The notes under the pieces were generated by a model. The model saw only the letters and a program-made list of their open reading frames with translations. It ran no database searches and was not told where the DNA came from. DNA of 64,000 bases, taken from positions 58,976 through 122,975 of the forward strand of contig CAJNDS010000507.1 in the NCBI GenBank assembly GCA_905221605.1, written 5' to 3'. Of this stretch, positions 30,860-40,486 are shown one piece after another. Position 1 is the first letter of the stretch; every line of letters begins with the position of its first letter. The position numbers were made by a program, and so were the translations under genes. This stretch comes from Symbiodinium natans. Its lineage: Eukaryota > Sar > Dinophyceae > Suessiales > Symbiodiniaceae.

Positions 30860-31951
30860 GTCGGGCTCGGGGGTCCAAGGGTTCACGGGGTTCGCTATGA
30901 GGCCTGAGCCCTACACCCTGAACCCTGACCCCGAACCCCGAACCCGGAACCCTAAACCCTAAACCCTGAACCCTAAACCCTAAACCCTAAATCCTAAGCC
31001 CTAAGCCCTATCACCAGTAGTGCAGAAGCAGCAGTGATTCTATGGTAGCATGACATTGCCGGTCCCGCTCATTTTGAGCCTTACTTTCTGTATAGTGTAA
31101 AGAAGGGTTTGCTAGTGCAACCCTAAACCCTACACGTAACACTCCCGCTTCAAGAGGCTGCATCATGATGCATTACCTCGTGGGGCACCTACGGAAACAA
31201 GGCCCGGCTTTGGCGGAGAGGTTTTCAGAGGTTTGGGGATTAGGTTTAGGGTTTAGGGTTTGGGGTTTAGGGTTTAGGGTTTAGGGTTTGGGGTTTGGGG
31301 TTTAGGGTTGTTCCGGGATTAGGGTATTAGGGTTTAGGGTGTACTAGGTGTAGGGGCTTAGGGGCTTGCGGGGTGTAAGGTTGGCGGTTCAACACCTGCG
31401 CTTAAGAGCATCAGGGGAAAACCCTCACATGCTCCGGCCCAACTTATTCGTGGGACACCAACACCGCAACAAGCCCTGTGTGCCCCCAAAGCTTCAACGG
31501 GTTTGAGGTTTATAGGGTGCGGAGGGATCTTTACCAACAGTCTGTAGCCCTACGCCGCCTACAGCCAAGCCCAACAACCCTGCATCCTCCAAAGGTACAA
31601 GGGGGTCCAGAAACCCCATCAGTTTAGTTTAGCTCAACCCGAAAGCCCCTTGAGGTTCCCAGGCTATCCCTAAGCCCTACACCCTAAACCCTAAGTCCTA
31701 AGTCCTAAGTCCACCCTAAACCCTAAACCCTAAACCCTAAACCCTAAACCCTAAACCCTAAACCCTAAACCCTAAACCCTAAACCCTAAACCCTAAACCC
31801 TAAACCCTAAACCCTACCCTACCCTATACCCTAAACCCTAAACCCTAAACCCTAAACCCTAAACCCTATACCCTATACCCTATACCCTAAACCCTAAACC
31901 CTAAACCCTTAACCCTAAACCCTAAACCCTAAACCCTAAACCCTAAAGCCC
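30860..31951. repeat. Telomere-like intron sequence with spacers
   Basis: CCCTGAA/CCCTAAA at 30910-31010, unique spacer 31010-31230, TTTAGGG/TTTGGGG 31230-31310, spacer 31310-31670, long CCCTAAA array with CCCTATA variants 31705-31948. No further hydrolase motif seen here. Confidence 0.85.
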
Positions 31952-32029
31952 GCCCAAACCAGCTGTGTGCAAGGGGAACCCGTGCCATGCAAGCTGCTCC
32001 TGTTCTTCGAAGGCCACAGTTTCCAGGGT
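31952..32029 (+). CDS. Exon-like fragment (KLLLFFEGHSFQ)
   Basis: The frame reads CVQGEPVPCKLLLFFEGHSF. EGHSF resembles the EGHNF histidine motif of the hydrolase exon at 35567 and lies on the same strand. It could be a decayed duplicate of that exon or coincidence. TTTAGGG-like sequence follows. Confidence 0.3.
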
Positions 32030-32500
32030 GTAGGGTTTAGGGCTCTAAACCGCAAAGCCTGAAGCCTAAAGCCTAAAGCCTGAAGCCTAAACCCTAAACC
32101 CTAAACCCTAAACCCTAAACCCTCAACCCTCAACCCTAAACCCTAAACCCTCAACCCTCAACCCTCAACCCTCAACCCTACCCTAAACCCTAAACCCTGA
32201 ACCGAAAGAGTGCTAGGTTTAGAGTCTGGAGTTTAGGGTGTCTCGGTCTCAGGGTGTTAGGATCCCAACCGGCTGGAAAGCCCGAAATCTCTTGAGAGCT
32301 TGACCTCAATCCTCAAGCCTAGTAAACCCTTACCCCCTAAGCCTTGGAGATTTAGGGGTCTATAGAGGTTGAGGCTTCAAGAGTTTCGAAGGTTTAAGGG
32401 TGAAGGGCTTGAGGGTTTTAGGGCTTTAAGGGCTTGGGGCTTTCAGGGCTTTAATGGCTGCAAGAGCTTTAAGGTCTTTAAGGGCTTTAAGGGCCTTAAG
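32030..32500. repeat. CCCTAAA/CCCTCAA tract and a GGGCTTTAA repeat
   Basis: Telomere-like to 32210. 32395-32505 contains repeated GGGCTTTAAGG/GGGCTTGAGG words immediately upstream of the second hydrolase exon. Confidence 0.8.
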
Positions 32501-32626
32501 GGCTTCTCTCTGCAAGGCATGCACATCCGCGATTGGAGATATGTGGAGCTGTTTGAGACGCCTGTGGCGCATCCGAGCATCCATGTCTTCGGCGAGAACC
32601 TCGGCGGAGATGTTGCCATGGCCGAG
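32501..32626 (+). CDS. FSH1/OVCA2-family serine hydrolase, aspartate-region exon
   Basis: After CTTCTCTCTGCAAG the frame reads MHIRDWRYVELFETPVAHPS then IHVFGENLGGDVAMAE. HPSIHVFGExxxxD matches the PSLHVFGxxD segment of the family, where Asp belongs to the catalytic triad. Exact boundaries are uncertain: the acceptor may be CAAG at 32512-32515, and the coding-like part ends at GAG 32624-32626 where repeats begin. The GENLGGD spacing is slightly longer than the usual GxxD. Confidence 0.75.
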
Positions 32627-33638
32627 CCCTTGAACCCTCAACCCCTAAACCCTACTCTATAACCCTAAACCCCAAACCCCAAACCCGAAGCCCCAAGCCC
32701 TAAACCCTACTCTCTGGGTCCTAGGATTCTATATAAACGAGCCAGTTTCAAAATTCTACTGAGCCATGTACACATGTTTTTGAATACGCAAGGCCAATGC
32801 CAAAGAGAGCACAAAAGGTGCTCAAGTTGGCTTGAGGGCTATAGGGTTTGGGTTTAGGCTTTGGGGTGTTATACAGGGCTTAGGGTTGGTTCGCGTTTAG
32901 GGTTACAGGCGCTTGTTCCCTTTTGTTAGGGTCCCCTGATAAGCCCCTCTGCACCAAAAAAGGGCACCGTTACTCTTGGAATCGTGTAGGGGCGAATCCT
33001 TTTTTTGGTGAGAAGCCATCGTGAAGACTCGCAATACCAGACCTCCGCCCTCCTTCGCGGCTTTAAGCCTCTAAAGCCCTGTAGCGCCTTAACTCCTAAA
33101 ACGTTACAACCAGGCCTTAAGAGTTACGAGTTCAGGATTTCGGGCACCGCAACCCTAAACCCTGAACCCTCTGAGCCCTAAATCGTGAGAATCCTAAGCC
33201 CGTCTAAGGAAGTCGCCTTACTACTCCTACGCGCGCGAGGGCCGATGCAGCTCGAAGCGTGTGGAGGACGTTTGGAGTTCTGAACCTCCGACGGGTTAGG
33301 GGGTGGGGGTTTAGGAGGTTTTAAGGACCCCAAACCCCAAGCCCAGACCCCCACCTATGTACACCCTAAGCCCCCTAAACCACCTAACCCCACCCTATAT
33401 AATTCCAAACCCTCGTAATGCCCCATAAACACTCTACACCCCCTAAACCCCTCAACCCTAAACCTATCTGAAGTCGCCACCTCTAAGATCCCAGAACCCC
33501 ACAGCTGGCTTGGGGGCCGAGGTTTAGGGTTTAGGGTTTAGGGTTTAGGGTTTAGGGTTTAGGGTGGTGAAGTTGGGATTTAAGGTTTGAGGGACCCCTG
33601 CTCTTTTCCCCATGTTGGGGGGCGGTACTACTCCTTAT
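32627..33638. other. Intron-like mosaic
   Basis: Short CCCTAAA tract to 32710, unique AT-richer spacers (32715-33020), GC-rich spacer to 33300, ACCCCCTAAACC-like words to 33470, and TTTAGGG at 33520-33566. No gene seen. Confidence 0.65.
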
Positions 33639-33958
33639 GTACCCAAAAGCACGAGAATCCTCATACCCCCAAATTAGGCACCTCTAATCTTCAGAATCAG
33701 TCATGTTTGCTGTCTTTTGGCCTGGTTGCCTTTGGGGTGGTGGGCACAGAAACTGCCGACCGGACTGTGACCCCTAAGCCCTGAGCCCAAGCCCTCAGCT
33801 CTAAGCCCTTAAGCCCTAAGCCCTAAGCCCCGAGCCCTAAGCCCTAAACCCTAAGCACCAAACTCTAAACCCCTAAATTCTAAGCACCCTGAACTCTATA
33901 CCCCTTATATAAATCGCCGCATTCTGCCCAGGACTACTACGAGAATATAAAGCCCTAA
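33639..33958 (+). repeat. Diverged duplicate of intron end plus start of the last hydrolase exon
   Basis: GTACCCAAAAGCACGAGAAT through CTGTCTTTTGGCC corresponds to GTACCCCAGAGCACGATAAT through CTGTCGTTTTTGC at 35311. It ends in CTGCCCAG at 33931 and an exon start reading DYYENIKP then a stop, against DYYENPLVLTH at 35567. The duplicate exon is therefore truncated after five shared codons. Confidence 0.6.
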
Positions 33959-34139
33959 GCCCAAAGACAATATTGCGGCCCTCCAAATTGAGCCCATTTT
34001 GCCGCTCGACAAAGCCTTCCAAGCTTCCGAGCTACCACATTTTGAGGCTTCAGCTCGTATCCAGGGTTGTGGTGCATGCTAACTGCTCTGCAACAAGTCT
34101 TAGTCTTTGATTGAGGTAACGTATTCCATTTCAGCAACC

Positions 34140-34277
34140 ATGTTTTCTGCCGTTGAGGTTGTTCGTGGCATCGCACCCAAAAGTTCTATGCTGGGTGGGC
34201 ACATTGTTGCGGTCGAAAGGATCGGCTCAAGCACGAAGGTTCTCCTTCTAGACCATTCGGATGGACTCTGCGGATGA
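34140..34277 (+). CDS. Unrecognised 45-residue frame overlapping the next ORF
   Basis: ATG at 34140 follows TTCCATTTCAGCAACC. It reads MFSAVEVVRGIAPKSSMLGG then HIVAVERIGSSTKVLLLD and ends at TGA 34275-34277. It overlaps the 224-residue frame by 17 nt in a different frame. Either two small proteins overlap, or one longer gene carries a frameshift. Composition is protein-like and the surrounding 1.1 kb is free of telomere repeats. Confidence 0.4.
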   Translation: MFSAVEVVRGIAPKSSMLGGHIVAVERIGSSTKVLLLDHSDGLCG

Positions 34278-34935
34278 GATTCGCCAGGCGTATCCTTGGA
34301 TGGCAAGACAGGTGCAGGTGTGCATAACACCTCGGAACGTCCTAGCCATCCAGCATACAAACCTCTGGTCGGTGCAGGATTTGCAATGGGCCATGGAGAT
34401 TATCCTGCGCTTCATTGCTGACAACGAAACACCGTACATAAATACAAACCATGAGAGGGATGCAAGAACGACGGTAGCGGTTGTTGAAGTTCTCCGCGAC
34501 TTACAGGAGAGAGCTGAGCAGCTCTTCAACGCTGGAGAGGGCTTCGAGGCGATGAACTACCTCAACGATTCTCGTGTGATTATTCGTGGAGATGAGACCG
34601 AGGTGTTGACGTGGGAGGAAAACATACATCTAAATCGGGACATCAATGTGATAATGTCGCCAGTGTCGGCCACTGCTTCTCTTTTATTCATGTCTTTGTT
34701 TGGAAACCCTATGGTTCCACAAGACTGTCGCCAGGAACTTGTGGCAATACGGGAACATACCATGAGACACTCAGTACTTGGCGCATGGTGCAGGAGGTCA
34801 ATAACGTACCGAGTACCTGCAGGCTATGCTGTGCACGAGCGTGCTCCAGCCATCGCAGGTGCCTCGAGATTAGCCGTGGATTTATCGGGTTTGGTTCGAG
34901 CTGCTTTCGAAGTAATGGCCGTGCGCCAGCCATGA
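34261..34935 (+). CDS. Unrecognised 224-residue protein nested in the hydrolase locus
   Basis: The longest complex, non-repetitive frame in the window. It starts MDSADEIRQAYPWMARQ and ends EVMAVRQP then TGA. Residues about 35-60 (LWSVQDLQWAMEIILRFI) and 60-90 (TTVAVVEVLRDLQERAEQ) look helical. A hydrophobic, Ser/Ala-rich patch lies near 135-160 (SPVSATASLLFMSLFG). No signal peptide, transmembrane helix or catalytic signature stands out. A stop at 34249-34251 lies in frame upstream, so Met 34261 is the first possible start. The location between a truncated and a complete copy of one hydrolase exon suggests insertion into an intron. I do not recognise the family. Confidence 0.6.
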   Translation: MDSADEIRQAYPWMARQVQVCITPRNVLAIQHTNLWSVQDLQWAMEIILRFIADNETPYINTNHERDARTTVAVVEVLRDLQERAEQLFNAGEGFEAMNYLNDSRVIIRGDETEVLTWEENIHLNRDINVIMSPVSATASLLFMSLFGNPMVPQDCRQELVAIREHTMRHSVLGAWCRRSITYRVPAGYAVHERAPAIAGASRLAVDLSGLVRAAFEVMAVRQP

Positions 34936-35310
34936 CCTTCAAGCATCAGCTGTTGTGGCTCGGGAATGAAGCGAGCTAACACAACCGCATCAATGTGGCA
35001 CGTGTTGAGGCATGCACGCAAGTCTGGCTTCATAACTCCCATGAAGCAGTGTTGAAACGAAAAAAGCCTGCCCCAAACCCTGAAGCCACCTAACCCCAAA
35101 ACCCCCCTAGCCCCCCAAGACCCCAGCCCTCAACCTTCAACCCTAAACCCGCGGAAGCCGGAACCTCTCTGAGAACCCACCTAAGGTTCAGGGGCTTGTT
35201 TTCAGGCGAATTTGGGGGTTTAGGGAGGGTTTCCGTGTTCGTTTTTCCCTGACGTCTGCGAACGCGCCTTTCTCCGTTGGGGCGCAACTGTAGTAGGAGT
35301 ACCCGGTTTT
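34936..35310. other. 3' flank of the nested ORF and intron
   Basis: Unique to about 35060, with a short A-rich GAAACGAAAAAAG near 35056, then CCCTAAA-like words and a GC-rich spacer with TTTAGGG. Confidence 0.55.
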
Positions 35311-35566
35311 GTACCCCAGAGCACGATAATCCTTATACCCCAAAATAGTCATCGTCACAGTCATAGCTGCTGTCGTTTTTGCGGGGACATAATGCGGGGA
35401 CGGCTATACCAGACACACCCCTAGGCCCGGCTTTAAGCAACTGTGGGTGCAAACCCTCAACCCCAAGCCCTAAGCCGGAGAAGCTTGAACCCTCAAGCTT
35501 TAAAACCCAAAACCTTTAAACCCCCAAACCCCGAGCTTCTTGCACAAACCCCGCGCTCTGTTTCAG
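35311..35566 (+). other. Intron segment before the last hydrolase exon
   Basis: Homologous to 33639-33931. It ends in the pyrimidine-rich CCGCGCTCTGTTTCAG (AG at 35565-35566), a strong splice-acceptor match. Confidence 0.6.
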
Positions 35567-35671
35567 GACTACTACGAGAACCCGCTTGTGCTGACCCACT
35601 CGGAGGGCCACAACTTTCCAACGCAGCCCCCGCGAAGCACTGAAATCTACGGCATTGCTTCTGGGCCATGA
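35567..35671 (+). CDS. FSH1/OVCA2-family serine hydrolase, terminal exon (His motif and stop)
   Basis: Begins directly after TGTTTCAG. 34 codons read DYYENPLVLTHSEGHNFPT then QPPRSTEIYGIASGP and TGA at 35669-35671. LTHSEGHNFP matches the L-x-H-x-G-G-H-x-x-P segment carrying the catalytic histidine of the family. The C-terminal tail is shorter than in typical members. With 30797 and 32501 it completes a Ser-Asp-His set on one strand; the linker between DVAMAE and DYYENP is short by a few residues, so a small exon may be missing. Confidence 0.8.
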   Translation, partial: DYYENPLVLTHSEGHNFPTQPPRSTEIYGIASGP

Positions 35672-36530
35672 TTCGCAACCCTCAGCCCTCTATACCCTAT
35701 AAATCCCTAAAAACCCTGTAAACCCTATAGCCTTCTACAAACCCTCAACCCTATAAACCCTATAGACCCTACAAACCCTATAAGCCTAAACCCTATAAGC
35801 CTAAGCTGACTGCCTACTAGCGGCCCCGAAGCCGAGGCCTCTCCCCGAACTCTTGCGTCTAACGTCCTTGGCCCTCCGACCTTGGCCCATGCCCGGGAAT
35901 AGGCTTTGAGGCCCGTCAACTCTTTTAGGGTTTTTTACGTCTTGGGCTGAGGTGCGGAGTTAGGGTTGAGGGTTTAGGGTTTCGGGCTTTGAGGCACCCT
36001 CAAATTTTTGAAGTCGGCGGCCCTTCATATCACTTCCAAAGCCCGTCAGGTTCGCGAGCAAATCTTGAAGCACACGTCTTCGGCCCAAGCTGACTTGTAG
36101 GCAGGCAGAAGCCTTCTGGCACGGTTTCGGGCTTCGAGTTCGGGGCGTTTTAGGGTTTAGGGTTTAGGGCTTATAGAAATTTTATAGGTGGGTCCCAAAA
36201 AGTTTTGAGCGAAGTGTTTTGAGCGAAATTTGTGAGCGAAAGTTTTGTTTTTAGATATTAGGGTTAAGTAAGTTGAGCATTTGGCCTCCGAGAGGTGCTT
36301 TGGATTACTTTACTTCAACTCGGCTTGTCAGCTGTTTAGACAAATATCTCGGGAAATTCAGACTGAGGCCTCATACAATTTCTGGTTATTTTGTCTTGAG
36401 GGTTTAGGTTTTAGGGTTTAGGGGCGCCGGTCTTTGGATCACTCGTGGGACTATATAGTCGTTTAGGGTTTTGTGTAGATTTGCCCATGTCCATCGCCGG
36501 TTCTCAGTACCCACAGCTGCGATTGAACCA
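35672..36530. other. Mosaic spacer
   Basis: CCCTATAAA words at 35690-35800, short TTTAGGG tracts, and three tandem TTTTGAGCGAA-type units at about 36200-36245. No credible gene. Confidence 0.6.
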
Positions 36531-36767
36531 CTACAACTTGGGCCGCAGTGGCTTGCGAGAATTCCAATCGTTGAGGTAGCATGCCGTCCAAGGATCCCTG
36601 CTCCACATCACTTGCATTTTACTGCGCTTCACGCGATCTGACACGGAGCCCTTGTTGCAGGATCTTCGATCGCCACGTGCGTCTATGATCTCCAGTGCGA
36701 GTAGTCTTGGGCTAGATTCCCTCAGGCCCCGGACCATGATCAGTTCAGGGTTTAGGGTTTCGGGCAT
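36531..36767 (-). CDS. Hypothetical open frame on the minus strand
   Basis: The unique part reads MVRGLRESSPRLLALEIID then VMWSRDPWTACYLNDW and ends in a stop near 36531; the first residues come from a TTTAGGG unit, so the Met within (about 36737) is the likelier start. No family recognised. It lies on the strand opposite to the hydrolase. Confidence 0.3.
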   Translation of the reverse strand: MPETLNPELIMVRGLRESSPRLLALEIIDARGDRRSCNKGSVSDRVKRSKMQVMWSRDPWTACYLNDWNSRKPLRPKL

Positions 36768-36896
36768 TCTATTTGCAGCACCCTTTTCAGTTCGTTCGAG
36801 GGAACTGCCTGAGCCAGCCCTGAACCCAAAACCCTAAACCCTGCACCCTAGTCGTATGTTGCTGTGCCCTTTACGCGCGGACGAGCCTTTCGCGGG

Positions 36897-37138
36897 TAAA
36901 CCCTAAACCCTAAACCCTAAACCCTAAACCCTAAACCCTAAACCCTAAACCCTAAACCCTAAACCCTAAACCCTAAACCCTAAACCCTAAACCCTAAACC
37001 CTAAACCAGACCCTAAACCCTAAACCCTAAACCCTAAACCCTAAACCTTAAACCTTAAACCCTAAACCCTAAACCCTAAACCCTAAACCCCAAACCCTAA
37101 ACCCTAAACCCTAAACCCTAAACCCTAAACCCTAAACC
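36897..37138 (-). repeat. Long CCCTAAA array
   Basis: About 240 bp, near-pure with isolated CCTTAAA and CCAGACC units. It marks the switch from gene/telomere mosaic to satellite DNA and is followed by a (TA)n run at 37147-37163. Confidence 0.97.
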
Positions 37139-37429
37139 TCTCTTTCTATATATATATATATATGAGCCTGAGACCTTTAGGGTTCTTTTGGCTTAGTTTT
37201 TACATAGCCACTTAAAAAAGTAAAGCAAAACTAAAAAAAAATATATGGAACGATATATGAGCGCGTCCACCACGTTCTTTTGCATCGCTCCAAGAAGTCG
37301 TTTTATGCAATGGCTGAAGAGATGGCACTGCATGTATGCATACAGCCGTTTAAGGCTACAGAAGGGCCCTCTGAACCATAAACCCTAAACTCTAAACTCT
37401 AAACCCACGAAGGCCTTGTATCACTACAC

Positions 37430-37628
37430 ACGTTCCACGCGAAAAAAACAGAGCGTAAGGAGTGTGAAAGGGGTGTAAGGGGTGTAAGGGGTGTTAGGGG
37501 TGTTAGGGGTGGAAGGGGTGGAAGGGGTGGAAGGGGTGGAAGGGGTGGAAGGGGTGTAAGGGGTGTAAGGGGTGTAAGGGGTGTAAGGCGTGTAAGGGGT
37601 GCAAGGGGTGCAAGGGGTGTAAGGGGTA
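37430..37628 (+). repeat. GGGGTGTAA 9-bp minisatellite
   Basis: About twenty 9-bp units (GGGGTGTAA, with GGGGTGGAA and GGGGTGTTA variants in blocks). The same family recurs at 41190-41520, 43350-43650 and 45570-45900. Long frames through it are repeat artefacts. Confidence 0.95.
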
Positions 37629-37804
37629 ATACCGTACCGCACCGTATCGGAAAGAACAATACTTCCAATACATATTCGGAAGTAAAACCAAGAAGTATAG
37701 TATCGTACCGTCTCGGTTCACGACAGCCATGTTTAACGTATTGCTTTTGTTTGGCCTGATGTTTTTTGTTGCCTGTCCTTAACAATAGAATAGAACAAGG
37801 GCTT

Positions 37805-38262
37805 TTTTGTAAACCTTACTGCGTTATCAACATCGAAATGAAAGGCTTTTTGTAAACTCTACTGTGTTCTCAACATCAAAAGTCAAACAGCTTTACGTAA
37901 ACCATGGCGCGCCTGCAACGTTCAAACCTAGTTTTTTTAAACCGTATAGTGTGTGTGTGTGTGCGCAACTTCAAAATCGAACTGTTTTGTTGTAAACCTT
38001 GGTGTGCCCTCAGCAGTAAAAATATTTTTTGTTATTAACCTTACTGTGTTATTAACATCGGCACTAACGGTTTTTGTAATCCCTACTGTGTTCTCAAAAT
38101 CAAAGTCGAGAAGTTTTGTGAAAACCATGATGCGCCTGCAACGTCAAAAGAGAAAATTTGTTTGTAAATCCGACAGTGTGTGCGCAGCTTTAAAACAACG
38201 AAAGGTTACGTTTTTTGATGAACACGGGTATGTCCTCAGCACCAACAACGAAATTTTCTAGT
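37805..38262. repeat. Higher-order repeat: five ~44-bp monomers, two copies
   Basis: Monomers share TTTTGTAAACC-ACTGTG-CAACATCAAAA. The order of distinct types (ACTGCGTTATCAACATCG; ACTGTGTTCTCAACATC; CATGGCGCGCCTGCAACG; a GTGTGTGCGCAACTTC type; TGTGCCCTCAGCA) in 37805-38020 is repeated in 38021-38262. The + strand is open 37953-38261 (ending VTFFDEHGYVLSTNNEIF) and the minus strand is open over 37937-38128, so a decayed repeat protein is possible. Confidence 0.75.
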
Positions 38263-38640
38263 TCTCGGCATAATACGCGGTTGTTTTGCTGATTCGCGCG
38301 TTCGGGCGTCACACGTGTAGTTTTGCTTTTTGCTGTGTTCTGGCTTAATATGTGCTTTCCTTGCTTATTGGTGCGCCTTGGTTTAATGAATGTGTAGTTG
38401 TTTTGCTATGTGCAGCACCTTGACCGAATGTGTTGTTGTTTAGCTTATTGGTGCATCTGTGTGGTTTTCTCTTGCTTATTGGTGCATCTTGGCTTAATGC
38501 GTAGTTGTTTGGCTGCAGGCTGCTTTTGAGGTTGATGTCTGGCGGTACTGTTGATTGGTGCTAATAGTTTTCTTTACGTATTAAAAGACCTATTGTAAAG
38601 GTTGAATATAAATATAAGAATACTGTGTACTGTGTATTTA
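38263..38640. repeat. Degenerate TTGCTTATTGGTGCATC repeat
   Basis: Several diverged units with TTGCTTATTGGTGC, CTTGGCTTAATG and TAGTTGTTTTGC words, about 55-65 bp apart. No gene seen. Confidence 0.65.
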
Positions 38641-38669
38641 TACGTGGCTGACACTTTGAATCTTCTGCT

Positions 38670-39740
38670 AGCTTAGTGTTCATGTTTCAGATTTCTGATT
38701 TGGAAAATATGTGTTCCCTGCTGATTTTATGGAATGCTGTTCGTTCATATCTCCAACAAGCCACAGAATTCTCTACATCATTAGATTCTATAAATAAATG
38801 TACTTGGTTCTGTGAACTATCATTGATTTCATATGCATTTGCTTATGGATTTGATGGCGCTCCACTCGTGCATAGGTGGCACGAGCCACACATTCTCTAC
38901 ACCAAGAATTTCTATGAAAAACATGATTGGTTCTTCAAAACCTCATTGATGTCATATGTGGTGGCTTGTGGATTTGATCGCGATCCACTCATTCATAGGT
39001 GGCACGGGCCACAGAATTCTATACACCAAAAAATCTATAACTAACTTGATGGGTTCTTCAAACACTCATTGGTTCATATGGGTTTGCTTATTGACGTTAT
39101 GATGTTCGGCTCATTCATATGCGCCAGGATCCACAGAAATCTCTACACCAGGGTATTCTATACATGAAATGACTGGTTCTTCGAACACTCGTTGATTTCA
39201 TTCGTGTTTGCTTATTGACTTTGTGATGTTCGGGCTCATTCATATTGACAGCGGCCGAAGAATTCTCTACACCAGGATATTCTTTAAAAATGCTGATTGG
39301 TTCTTCAAACAATCATTGATTTCATATGTGTTTGCTTATTGACTTTTTGGCGTTCGGCTCATTCATATGTGGCAGGAGCCACAGAATTGATTCTCTACAC
39401 CGGGATATTCTAGAAGTAACTTGACTGAGTTCTTCAAACAATCATTGATCTCATGTGCGTTTGCTTATGGATGGCGCTCCACTCTTTCATAGGTGGCACG
39501 AGCCGCAGAATTCTCTATGCCAGGGTATTCTATGCATAAACAGACGGGTTCTTCAAACAATCATTGGTTTCATATGTGTTTGCTTACTGACTTTATGATG
39601 TTGGGCTCATTCATATGTGGCAGGGGCCAGAGGGTTCTCTACACCAGGATGTTCTATAAAAAAACATTGGTTCTTGAAACACTCAGTGATTTCATACGTG
39701 CTTGCTTATTGACTTTAAGGTGTTCGGCTACAAGCTTTCC
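38670..39740. repeat. ~122-bp satellite (about eight units)
   Basis: Units recur at about 38762, 38889, 39011, 39131, 39257, 39379, 39503 and 39626, marked by CACAGAATTCTCTACACC, GGTTCTTCAAACA and TTTGCTTATTGACTT. The first units are near 123 bp, so a frame (38676-39044) stays open with a 41-residue period (RWHEPHILYTKNFYEK). It closes once indels accumulate. Confidence 0.92.
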
Positions 39741-40027
39741 AGTACAAACTTTAAGCTTTAGACCATGTACTGCAATATACCAGACACTATGCTGCATACG
39801 ATACTGTATACAATACTACATTCTATAGTAGACACTATAGAGATAGTACTATAGTGTAGTACGATATACTATACTAGACATTTTTCGATATTGTCTGTAC
39901 TAGATTCTATACTATATGCTATACTCTACTCTATACTCTCCTATACTAGAAAACACCATAGTATATATACTACACTCATGTGTAGAGATTCAGGTGCAGC
40001 ATAGAGGAATCGCAAGCGTCTGAGGCA
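39741..40027. other. AT-rich spacer with CTATACTCTACT words
   Basis: Rich in ACTATA, TATACTA and TCTATAC; recurs within each triplicated unit downstream. No coding. Confidence 0.75.
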
Positions 40028-40215
40028 CCTATACCACCACCATCACCACCACCACTACTACTACTGCTACTATTACTACTACTGCTACTACTACAACTAC
40101 TACTACTCCTGCTACTGCTACTATCACCACTACTACAACTACTACCACTACTACCACCACTACTACTACTACCACTACTACTACCACTACCACCATCACC
40201 ACCACCACCACCACG

Positions 40216-40258
<43 letters not shown>

Positions 40259-40354
40259 AAGGTACTGCTACTGCTACTCCTACTGCTACTGCTACTGCTA
40301 CTACTACTACTACTACAACAACAACTACTACTACTACTACTACTACTACTATTA

Positions 40355-40398
<44 letters not shown>

Positions 40399-40412
40399 AC
40401 TGCTACTCCTAT

Positions 40413-40465
<53 letters not shown>

Positions 40466-40486
40466 TTGCTCCTACTTCCTACTACC
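40028..40486. repeat. Trinucleotide microsatellite (CAC/CTA/ACT/GCT)
   Basis: About 450 bp of ACT/CTA with CAC, GCT and CAA blocks. Poly-Val, poly-Leu or poly-Tyr frames here are artefacts. Confidence 0.97.

Noticed and set aside
33989-34010. Relict dinoflagellate spliced leader (AGCCCATTTTGCCGCTC against the AGCCATTTTGGCTC core)
   Set aside because: It needs an inserted C and extra changes; similarity is limited to about ten bases, and no second relict copy was seen.
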